Shown: positions 1 through 6,138 of the stretch, in pieces
Layout of the letters: every line of letters starts with the position of its first letter
Numbering within the stretch: the stretch's first letter is position 1
NCBI GenBank assembly: GCA_903957465.1
Contig: CAJBPJ010000267.1
Location: forward strand, 1-6,138
Origin: an uncultured Opitutia bacterium
Lineage (GTDB): Bacteria > Verrucomicrobiota > Verrucomicrobiia > Opitutales > UBA953
Direction of reading: 5' to 3'
DNA: 6,138 nt
The notes under the pieces: model-generated
Seen by the model: the letters and a program-made list of their open reading frames with translations, nothing else
Told to the model about the DNA's origin: nothing
Database searches by the model: none
Made by a program: the position numbers and the translations under genes

Positions 1-37
1 CACCCTACGGTTGACTGAGGGCGGTAGAGGTAGATAA
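1..37 (+). other. Possible 3' end of an upstream gene
   Basis: All three plus-strand frames close early, with TGA at 12-14, TGA at 16-18 and TAA at 35-37. Any same-strand upstream gene must therefore end within the first 37 bases. The residues available (HPTVD before the TGA at 16-18, or TLRLTEGGRGR before the TAA at 35-37) are too few to recognise. In cassettes of this type, smaller pseudopilin genes may be neighbours, but nothing here shows which, if any, lies to the left. Confidence 0.2.
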
Positions 38-38
38 T
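11..38 (+). promoter_or_regulatory. Putative sigma-70-like promoter upstream of the giant pseudopilin gene
   Basis: TTGACT at 11-16 matches the -35 consensus in 5 of 6 positions. GATAAT at 33-38 matches the -10 consensus in 5 of 6, with a 16-nt spacer. Transcription would start near 44-46 and leave a leader of only about 20 nt before the ATG at 67. The placement directly upstream of the first long gene supports the call. Verrucomicrobial promoter consensus is not well defined, and a 10 of 12 match can occur by chance, so this remains a prediction. Confidence 0.45.
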
Positions 39-66
39 TTAACACCTCCTTTACGGCATCCCCTTG

Positions 67-3000
67 ATGACGTCTTCCCCTTCTGCTGTCAGCGCCCGCC
101 GTGGTTTCGCTCTTGTTTTGAGCCTAACTATTATGGCGCTTTTAGTTTTGGTGGTTTTGACGACGGCCGGATTCCTGAATTTAGAATCACGGATTGCGGA
201 TATGGCGATGCGGGGTGCGATGGCACGTCACAATGCGCTGATGTCAGGACGACTTGCTTTGGCACAACTTCAGTTGCTCGCTGGACCTGACCAACGCGTC
301 ACTGCGACGGGTGGGATTATCGATCCTGCGAATACAACCTGGGGGGTTGCCCCAACCAATCCTGCGTATGACCGAATGACAGGTGTCTGGCATGCAGGCC
401 CCAAGGCTGACAGCCGAAAGCGCGTGCTCGCACCTTTGGAACGGTCAGCGAATGGCTACCTTTATGATACGCGCGTTTCGGAAGATAGTACTGCAGGCGT
501 TTCGCCCGGTGTGAATCTTGACGGCAAAGCTTATGATTGGTCGACAGACCGTGAGCGTACCTCGGCTGATAGTCGTTTCTTGGGATGGCTGGTGAGCGGC
601 AACGAAGGTCTTCCTTTAGCGGCTACTACTTACACAGGGCCACGTACGACATGGACGCTAGCGCTTGCAGGTCGCGTTCCGCTCCTAGGTTCAGGATCAC
701 TGGGCACTACTGGCGCTAATGAAGGTGCTTCGCTCGCTTCGTCTGCGGGTCCGCCTGCCACGGCGACCGGTCGTATTGAACTTCCGCCAGTCGTCATGCC
801 TGGTCCAAGCGGCGCGTCCTTCAGTGCGGGTTCGTCAGTTGTTACTGGGTATTACGCGTGGTGGGTAGGCGATGAAGGCGTCAAGGCGCGCATCAACCTG
901 CGAGATCCGTATGCGGGTGTGCAGCCAGACGATTCTAATGTCGCTGCAGGAGGTTACTACCGATTGATGACTTCGCTGCGGAATAATTTCACCTTGGTGA
1001 AGGATAACGCAGGGTTATCGCCTTTCTCAGGTTGGGACACCGCGAATGCGACTAATATCGCGAACGCAATTAACTTCGCACAGCTAAAAACCGCTTTAGC
1101 AAGTTCGGCAGATTTAAGCCCGTTCTTCCACGACCTCAGTTTTACATCGCTCGGTTTACATACCGATACGCAGCGCGGTGGATTGAAGCGCGACTTAACA
1201 GCCTACCTTAATCTCGGAGGTGGTGTGCCTACCGCTATTGGCTCGGCGACAATCGCTGACGCTGCTTGGAAGACGTTAAATCCAGCCACCAACGATCCCT
1301 CGCGGCCTGTCGCTCTTCCGGGCGTCTCGGACGCCACCGACATCTTAGGTAATCTGCCTTGGTTGCCTTACCAAGCAACCACGCCACTAAGCGTCTTTGC
1401 GGGCACCAGTCCCAAGTACGGTTTGATGCGCCATTGGTTGATGCAAAAAGCTGCATGGTCCACAACGGGTGTAGCAACTTCGTTACCTGTCTTGCGTACA
1501 TCCGCAACAGCTGCGGCCACGTATAGTACAAGCAACGACCAAAACTACATGGTCGCCCAGGTGAAGAACCAGTACAAGACGCCCGTCCATCCAGTGCTCT
1601 CGCAGATGAATGTTTATTTCCGTCCGGCGTATGACTCAACGCTCGGTGGAACAGGTGTGCAGGCGTACATGTTGGTTTATCCACGTATCGTTTTGTGGAA
1701 TCCTTGGAACGTCCCCATCGCTTCGCAGGCTTACGTGGTGGATGTCGGTAATCGCTTTGTGGTGCGCTCGCGAGTGACGTATACGACTTCTGGCGGCGGC
1801 AGCGGGACGCTCGTCATGCGCTACGGTAATAATGTGAGTACGCCGTTCGATCGGGCAGATAATAACGCAACACAATGGAATCCGGGCTTAAGCGCCATGG
1901 CCTTTGTTGTCCCTGCTACCGACTTCAAGCCTGGTGAAGCTCTGGTGTTTAGTGCGCCGACTACGAATACAGGCACGATGAGTACGTCCGTCACACGACC
2001 CTATACTTCCGGCGGGTCGCAGGTTTTAGCAGCTGCGCCGCTGGTTTCCGCGGCAAACCCAACACCCTACTTCAAAGCAGCACTCACGATTATTCCGTCT
2101 ACAGGTGTTCCGGGTGATCCGGCAGATTTTGCAACCTACGCCAAAATTTCCGGCGGCGTGAATGCAACCTACCAGTTTGCGACGGGCCCAGGTGGCGGTT
2201 ACGACTTCTCGCTGCAGTATAACGTGATGACACCTGGCTACCCGTATCAAAATATGACGGGTCAATCTTACCTGCTAGATGGAACCGGTACCCAGGCTTA
2301 CCAGATGATGGACAGTGATGGTTATCAGCGCGGCAACATGGGTCGCTGGATTAGTGCTGGTGAAACGGCCGTTGCCTATACCGACATTCGGGGCGCTTCG
2401 CCTGGCCCCGTGTTAGCGCCGAGTCGCTATCAATCTATTAACTACCGCCTGATGTGGCACGACGAGCCCGGTACTGTAGGTCTCCCTCCTGTAATCCCTG
2501 TCGACAGAGTTCAGCCAATAAATCCAATAACAGGCACTAGAGATGTGGGCGTAGGCGGCCCATTCTCGTCGATAGGATGGGTGAACAACCGGCAGTATAA
2601 TCTTTTCGTCCAGAATAACATCCGTGCGCCTCGCTTTGTGCGCTCGCCGTGGGATCTCTGTGTCTGGCGTCGTGGTAGCCATGATCGCTCCTTTGGTATT
2701 TGGACGAATGATCGCGACCCGATTCTTTATACCGATAATCAGTACGCACCGTTCGACTTCTCAGGTCGTCGTCGCGCAACCCCTTTCTTCTCAGCGACGA
2801 ATGCTTCAGCGAACCACGTCTACACGTTGTATGATTTACCGAATGACACCCTTGGCGCGGTATCGCTCGGACAATTCCAACACGCACCGTTCAGTATCTT
2901 TGCTTGGCAGCCATCGCTTTCTTTGGGTAACAGTTTTGCCGACCCATCCAGCCCTGCGAGTACCGCAGAAATATTCTTAACAACGGCTACCGACGCGCAG

Positions 3001-4245
3001 ACCACGCTCGTTTCCAGCACAGCACTCGGCGGTAACTTTAATGATTTACCAACTGCTGCCTTACAGCGGGATGAAATCACTACCAATTCGTATTTCATCT
3101 ATGACCATGCCTTCGAATTAAACACCGCACTTTGGGATAGCTGGTTCCTTTCCACGATACCTTTTGGTAATAATGGTTGGACATCGGTGAATGCACCTTG
3201 GTCGACGACCACAGCATTCCCGAACGCACGTATCACAACGCTTGGATCGAAGCAGCTCGTGCCTGATTCAGTCGCAATGACTTACACACCCGCAATTCCT
3301 TCGCTCTATTACGCATCGGCTTCGACTGCCGTAGCCGGTGCCTTCAATATTAATTCAACGAACGTCAAAGCCTGGACGGCTTTCCTATCTTCCGCACGCA
3401 ACCTCAAGGTGCCCACGGTCCTGGGTGGCGCGGATAGCACGGGTACGCCGTTCCCTCGGAATCTGCGTCCGCAACAGGGCAAAGTCCAGGGCGCCGTCAC
3501 CGCAGCTTCGTTTGATAAAAATGTCTGGGGCGGTTACCGCTCGTTGACCGACGCTGAAATTCAAACTTTGGCGACCAACATTGTCGCCGAGGTGCGTAAG
3601 CGCGGTCCGTTTTTAAGCTTAGCCGATTTTGTGAACCGTCGCCTTCAGCCTGTAGGTTTCACTGCGACGGTGCCCGCTGGAACAATTACTGGTGCGGCTT
3701 ACACAGACCCATCCAATATGGGTGCGCTCCAGGCGGCGATTGAGAAGTCAGGTCTAAACGATAACTTTGGTACACCCTTAGCCTCTTCGACAACCAATAC
3801 TACCTACAACGGCACATCCTCGTTGATTCAGCGCGACAGTGCTGCCGACTATGCAGACATGGAAGATGCAAAAAGATTCCGTCCGCGTGGTGAAGCGCGC
3901 GTTGCTCACCGTTCAGCTGGTGCGCCTGGGTATTTATTGCAGTCCGACATTCTTCAACAGCTTGCGCCGGCCATGACGCCGCGCTCTGACACCTTTACGA
4001 TTCGAGCTTACGGGCAAGCGACCGATAATTCGGGCGCTCGCAAGCTTGCGGAAGCGTGGTGCGAAATTGTCGTTCAGCGTATGCCGAACCCCGCTGATCC
4101 TGATAATGACTCATCCGCCTCGGCACTTAATCCCAAGCTCAACTTTACGACCAACGCCTCGGGCGTACGCACTTACTTGCGTCCAGACCTTGGTCGCCGT
4201 TTCCGCATTGTGCAGTTCCGTTGGTTAAGCCCGAACGAGATTTAA
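67..4245 (+). CDS. Giant pseudopilin-like exported protein, Verru_Chthon cassette protein A family
   Basis: This encodes 1392 residues from the ATG at 67; a TTG directly before it (64) could add one residue, and neither has a Shine-Dalgarno. The N-terminus is a class III (prepilin-like) signal: R11-R12-G13, then a hydrophobic helix from F14 to about F36. Prepilin peptidase would cut after G13. Mature position +5 is Leu (L18) rather than the usual Glu, as in GspK-type minor pseudopilins. Landmarks I associate with the verrucomicrobial family follow in order: YYAWWVGDEGVKARINL (262-278), VLWNPWNVPI (542-551), LGQFQHAPFS (934-943), LGNSFADP (953-960), ELNTALWDSWF (1017-1027), GAFNINSTNVKAW (1091-1103), GPFLSLADFVNRRL (1180-1193) and AWCEIVVQR (1330-1338) near the C-terminus. 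The length, above 1300 residues, fits the family. The protein is probably anchored in the inner membrane or assembled at a pseudopilus tip, with the bulk in the periplasm or outside. Its molecular function and substrate are unknown. Only two cysteines, C865 and C1332, are visible. The downstream gene begins 4 nt after the stop. Family assignment rests on remembered motifs, not on a search. Confidence 0.85.
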   Translation: MTSSPSAVSARRGFALVLSLTIMALLVLVVLTTAGFLNLESRIADMAMRGAMARHNALMSGRLALAQLQLLAGPDQRVTATGGIIDPANTTWGVAPTNPAYDRMTGVWHAGPKADSRKRVLAPLERSANGYLYDTRVSEDSTAGVSPGVNLDGKAYDWSTDRERTSADSRFLGWLVSGNEGLPLAATTYTGPRTTWTLALAGRVPLLGSGSLGTTGANEGASLASSAGPPATATGRIELPPVVMPGPSGASFSAGSSVVTGYYAWWVGDEGVKARINLRDPYAGVQPDDSNVAAGGYYRLMTSLRNNFTLVKDNAGLSPFSGWDTANATNIANAINFAQLKTALASSADLSPFFHDLSFTSLGLHTDTQRGGLKRDLTAYLNLGGGVPTAIGSATIADAAWKTLNPATNDPSRPVALPGVSDATDILGNLPWLPYQATTPLSVFAGTSPKYGLMRHWLMQKAAWSTTGVATSLPVLRTSATAAATYSTSNDQNYMVAQVKNQYKTPVHPVLSQMNVYFRPAYDSTLGGTGVQAYMLVYPRIVLWNPWNVPIASQAYVVDVGNRFVVRSRVTYTTSGGGSGTLVMRYGNNVSTPFDRADNNATQWNPGLSAMAFVVPATDFKPGEALVFSAPTTNTGTMSTSVTRPYTSGGSQVLAAAPLVSAANPTPYFKAALTIIPSTGVPGDPADFATYAKISGGVNATYQFATGPGGGYDFSLQYNVMTPGYPYQNMTGQSYLLDGTGTQAYQMMDSDGYQRGNMGRWISAGETAVAYTDIRGASPGPVLAPSRYQSINYRLMWHDEPGTVGLPPVIPVDRVQPINPITGTRDVGVGGPFSSIGWVNNRQYNLFVQNNIRAPRFVRSPWDLCVWRRGSHDRSFGIWTNDRDPILYTDNQYAPFDFSGRRRATPFFSATNASANHVYTLYDLPNDTLGAVSLGQFQHAPFSIFAWQPSLSLGNSFADPSSPASTAEIFLTTATDAQTTLVSSTALGGNFNDLPTAALQRDEITTNSYFIYDHAFELNTALWDSWFLSTIPFGNNGWTSVNAPWSTTTAFPNARITTLGSKQLVPDSVAMTYTPAIPSLYYASASTAVAGAFNINSTNVKAWTAFLSSARNLKVPTVLGGADSTGTPFPRNLRPQQGKVQGAVTAASFDKNVWGGYRSLTDAEIQTLATNIVAEVRKRGPFLSLADFVNRRLQPVGFTATVPAGTITGAAYTDPSNMGALQAAIEKSGLNDNFGTPLASSTTNTTYNGTSSLIQRDSAADYADMEDAKRFRPRGEARVAHRSAGAPGYLLQSDILQQLAPAMTPRSDTFTIRAYGQATDNSGARKLAEAWCEIVVQRMPNPADPDNDSSASALNPKLNFTTNASGVRTYLRPDLGRRFRIVQFRWLSPNEI

Positions 4246-4249
4246 GATC

Positions 4250-5164
4250 ATGCGACACCGCCTATGCTTACTTCTCTCGGTTTGGGTCTCGGCGGCTGAC
4301 ACGACGCCAGCACGGCCCGTGGAGACTCCGCCGCCACCTTTTGTTGTACGTGTGCTTGCGCTCGGACATGATCCTGAGCGTCGCTATAAAAAAATTGGAG
4401 GCGGGGCAGGCAGTCCTGGAGGCCTCCTGATTATGGAGGAGCCAGATGCTAAGGAGCTTCCGCCCACAGAAATCTATTTTCGACCGCCACCTCCACCTGC
4501 GCCGTTGCCCGCCAACTCGCCATTGTTGAAGGCATTCACGCGGGTTGCCTGTGCAACGAATCTTAATTCTGTTCAGCAAGTCACTTTACCTGCTGAAATT
4601 CCGGTAGACGCTAAACTTATCATCGAGAAAGAAGTTCCTGCGCCACCTGCAGCTGCAGGCGCTAAAGGGCCGCCTGAAAAGGCATACGATGAGATTGGCG
4701 TGCTACAGCGTAAGTCCGAAACAACGTCTTCTTTGGTTGTTCTTTATAATCCCGTTGGTGCAAAGACGTGGGAAAATGTCCGCCCGACAGTTATCGACAC
4801 TTCCGAGACTGTCCTGCCCGTCGGCAGTATCTTGGTTTACAATTTGTGTCGCGAAAATCTTTCAGCGACCATCGGTGGTAATAACGGCGTCTTAGCATCT
4901 GGGCAGTCCGCCCTCGTGCGACCTGCGGTGGGCCCCGATAGTCTTTTCGGACTCCGGCTCTTACTCGCTAAGTCGGGTGAAGATGTGCAGTTGATTGATT
5001 CCGTTCGCGGCCTCCCTCCTGGGTCGCGGGCATTCCTCATCATTCACCCTGTTCCCATCTCGCGAAATTCTCGCGAAGCTGATTTCGTTTTATTTGTCAT
5101 CCCCGCGGATCCAAAGCCTGAGCCTGTGGTTGCCCCGGTTATTACGCCTAAGCCTGTACGTTAA
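4250..5164 (+). CDS. Secreted proline-rich protein of unknown function, partner of the giant pseudopilin
   Basis: This encodes 304 residues. The N-terminus looks like a short Sec signal peptide: R2-H3-R4, hydrophobic L5-V13, with likely cleavage after A15 or A16 (VSA/A-D). A proline-rich spacer (PPPP at 27-30) precedes a beta-like segment FVVRVLALG (31-39). A second linker, PPPPP at 79-83, and an Ala/Pro linker at 130-142 separate it from a C-terminal part with alternating hydrophobic strands: SLVVLYNP (161-168), VLPVGSILVYNL (188-199), a GQSALVRP turn (218-225) and RAFLIIHP. The tail from about residue 286 is again Pro-rich. The pattern of a short signal peptide, a strand near 'RVLALG', an 'IYF' strand and a 'P-x-G-S... 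N-L' core resembles uncharacterised verrucomicrobial proteins encoded beside pseudopilin genes; this is recall, not a search. The 4-nt gap after the upstream stop and the lack of a Shine-Dalgarno suggest translational coupling. Envelope location is inferred; no catalytic motif is visible. The polyproline runs may need EF-P for efficient translation. An internal ATG (M62) has a GGAGG 10 nt before it, but starting there would lose the signal peptide. Confidence 0.8.
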   Translation: MRHRLCLLLSVWVSAADTTPARPVETPPPPFVVRVLALGHDPERRYKKIGGGAGSPGGLLIMEEPDAKELPPTEIYFRPPPPPAPLPANSPLLKAFTRVACATNLNSVQQVTLPAEIPVDAKLIIEKEVPAPPAAAGAKGPPEKAYDEIGVLQRKSETTSSLVVLYNPVGAKTWENVRPTVIDTSETVLPVGSILVYNLCRENLSATIGGNNGVLASGQSALVRPAVGPDSLFGLRLLLAKSGEDVQLIDSVRGLPPGSRAFLIIHPVPISRNSREADFVLFVIPADPKPEPVVAPVITPKPVR

Positions 5165-5177
5165 TTCAGCGGTTTGG

Positions 5178-5208
5178 TTGACAGAGGCTTGCGAAGAACG
5201 GCTCTGTT
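5178..5208 (+). promoter_or_regulatory. Weak -35-like box overlapping a small inverted repeat before the peptidase gene
   Basis: The 59-base gap between the secreted-protein gene and the peptidase gene holds a perfect TTGACA at 5178-5183. No good -10 box follows at 16-19 nt; the best candidate, TCTGTT at 5203-5208, matches only 3 of 6. The same stretch contains the inverted repeat ACAGAG (5181-5186) and CTCTGT (5202-5207) with a 15-nt loop. No T-run follows, so it is a poor intrinsic terminator. It may mark a promoter or weak attenuation site for the peptidase gene, or may be chance. Confidence 0.2.
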
Positions 5209-5223
5209 CTCACGCTTCTTGGC

Positions 5224-6138
5224 ATGAGTGCAAACCGTACGCGCGACGCCATCAGTCTCCTCGAAACTTTTTCGCAAGCCCATGGCACTTCTGGACATGA
5301 GGATGCGGTGCGTCGCTGTTTCTTGTCTGAGCTTAAAGGTCGGAAGGCTTCTTTCGACGGCCTAGGTTCGGCAGCACTCGCCCCGAAGTCCACCAAAGGT
5401 CCCAAGGTCGTCTTAACCGCTCACATGGACGAGATTGGTTTTCTCGTTCAATCCATCACCCATGATGGATTTCTCCGCCTCGTACCAATTGGCGGCTGGC
5501 CTGACGGTGTTCTTGCTGCCCAACGTCTAAGAATTCTTTGCCGCAGTACTGGGCGTGAGTTGAGCGGTATTGTTGCGGCGATGCCGCCGCATCAAGGCGG
5601 AGCTCAGGCTATCACCGTCGACAGAGTTTTCGTCGATATCGGCGCACGATCACTCGAAGGCGCATTGAAAGCTGGTGTGCGCCTGGGTGACCCCGTTGTC
5701 CCCGATGGCCCCTTCACACCTTTGGCGGAAGCTGGTATCTTTGCAGGTAAAGCTTTTGATAATCGTGCAGGTATGGCCGCACTCGTTCTGGCGACGCGCG
5801 AGCTTGATGCCTCTAGCGCGAAGTTGCCATGTGCGCTTCATGCGGTTGCGACGGTGCAGGAGGAGGTTGGCTGCCGCGGAGCGGTCACCGCAGCGCGGTT
5901 AGTTGATCCCGATGTCGTTATTGTTTTGGAAGGTCCGCCCGCGGACGATGTTCCCGGATTAAACCACGCTGAATCTCAAGGTCGATTAGGCGGCGGCGTA
6001 CAAATTCGTGTTTATGATCCTACCGCCATCATGTCGCCGCGATTGGTAGACTTGGCGGTCGCTGTTGCTCAAGAATTCAACATTCCCCACCAAGTGACGG
6101 TGCGTCGTTCGGGTGGTACCGATGCGCGTGCTTTCCAG
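5224..6138 (+). CDS. M42 family metallo-aminopeptidase (glutamyl/tetrahedral aminopeptidase type), 3' end cut by window edge
   Basis: An open frame runs from the ATG at 5224 to the last base, giving 305 codons without a stop. An in-frame TGA at 5179-5181 closes the frame upstream, and this ATG is the first start codon after it. M42 enzymes are cytosolic dinuclear-metal aminopeptidases, often 12-subunit tetrahedral particles, that trim N-terminal residues from short peptides. Visible hallmarks are TSGHEDAVR (22-30), AHMDEIGF (66-73) with ligand H67 and supporting D69, PPH (121-123), VDIGARS (137-143), GKAFDNRAG (175-183) with bridging ligand D179, and VQEEVGCRGA (211-220) with catalytic E213 and ligand E214. 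EGPPADD starts at E236, the position of the second-site acidic ligand, and GGTDARAFQ (297-305) ends the window. The final ligand His, expected in a 'HS..E' motif about 20 residues further on, lies beyond the edge. Family length is about 340-360 residues, so some 40-50 are missing. The GTDARAFQ ending fits the family; the Gln is not a lost ligand. No Shine-Dalgarno is apparent. Exact substrate preference (glutamyl, leucyl or broad) cannot be read from the sequence, and older annotations of such proteins as endoglucanases should be distrusted. Confidence 0.93.
   Translation, partial: MSANRTRDAISLLETFSQAHGTSGHEDAVRRCFLSELKGRKASFDGLGSAALAPKSTKGPKVVLTAHMDEIGFLVQSITHDGFLRLVPIGGWPDGVLAAQRLRILCRSTGRELSGIVAAMPPHQGGAQAITVDRVFVDIGARSLEGALKAGVRLGDPVVPDGPFTPLAEAGIFAGKAFDNRAGMAALVLATRELDASSAKLPCALHAVATVQEEVGCRGAVTAARLVDPDVVIVLEGPPADDVPGLNHAESQGRLGGGVQIRVYDPTAIMSPRLVDLAVAVAQEFNIPHQVTVRRSGGTDARAFQ

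Noticed and set aside
1..53. Leftward gene using the TAAAGGAGGTG site on the minus strand
   Set aside because: No ATG, GTG or TTG lies at normal spacing after it; the only GTG overlaps the site itself. Only an ATT start would fit, so a gene is not supported.
21..53. 3' end of a 16S rRNA gene
   Set aside because: Only the CACCTCCTTTA tail matches. The bases before it bear no resemblance to the conserved 16S helix and 'GGATCA' sequence.
2624..2980. 118-codon plus-strand frame within the large gene
   Set aside because: It overlaps a conserved section of the pseudopilin in another frame, has a low-likelihood composition and no signal or domain.
1235..3500. Several minus-strand open frames of 63-149 codons opposite the large gene
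   Set aside because: They lie antisense to a long, motif-rich coding region, have odd compositions rich in Arg, His, Cys and Trp, and show no recognisable domains. They are shadows of the codon pattern.
4446..4529. Small internal frame preceded by GGAGGA at ideal spacing (ATG at 4446)
   Set aside because: It has only about 27 codons, is out of frame within the secreted-protein gene, and has an Arg/His-rich composition with no supporting features.
2500..5628. Repeated 12-mer GTCGACAGAGTT at 2500-2511 and 5617-5628
   Set aside because: Both copies encode Val-Asp-Arg-Val in unrelated proteins and the flanks differ. It is likely coincidence.
6112..6138. Loss of a catalytic His in the M42 GGTDARAFQ segment
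   Set aside because: In this family that position is commonly Gln. The metal-binding His lies further downstream in the 'HS..E' motif, beyond the window.

Overview
The window reads as a piece of a chromosome from a member of the Verrucomicrobiota, with moderate GC content. The main reason is the large first gene, whose landmarks fit the family known as 'Verru_Chthon cassette protein A', a very large pseudopilin-like protein known essentially from this phylum. No mobile element, CRISPR array, tRNA or rRNA gene was seen. All genes supported here lie on the plus strand.

Layout. Positions 1-66 are a short leader region. It holds a good sigma-70-like promoter (TTGACT, 16-nt spacer, GATAAT) and perhaps the last codons of an upstream gene. 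Positions 67-4245 encode a 1392-residue protein with a type IV prepilin-like N-terminus (RRG followed by a long hydrophobic helix) and a huge exported part. Four bases after its stop, 4250-5164 encodes a 304-residue protein with a signal peptide, proline-rich linkers and predicted beta-rich segments; it is probably translationally coupled to the first gene. After a 59-base gap, 5224 to the window end holds the first 305 codons of an M42-family metallo-aminopeptidase. That gene runs off the right edge before its last metal ligand.

How the genes fit together. The first two genes form a likely two-gene unit for an envelope-located, pseudopilus-related system of unknown substrate. The large protein resembles GspK-type minor pseudopilins in lacking Glu at mature position +5 and in being far larger than a normal pilin. 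The second protein would be its exported partner. The M42 peptidase is a cytosolic housekeeping enzyme that trims peptides, and its proximity is probably incidental. The most interesting part of the window is the giant pseudopilin plus its coupled secreted partner, a system that to my knowledge has no experimentally established function.
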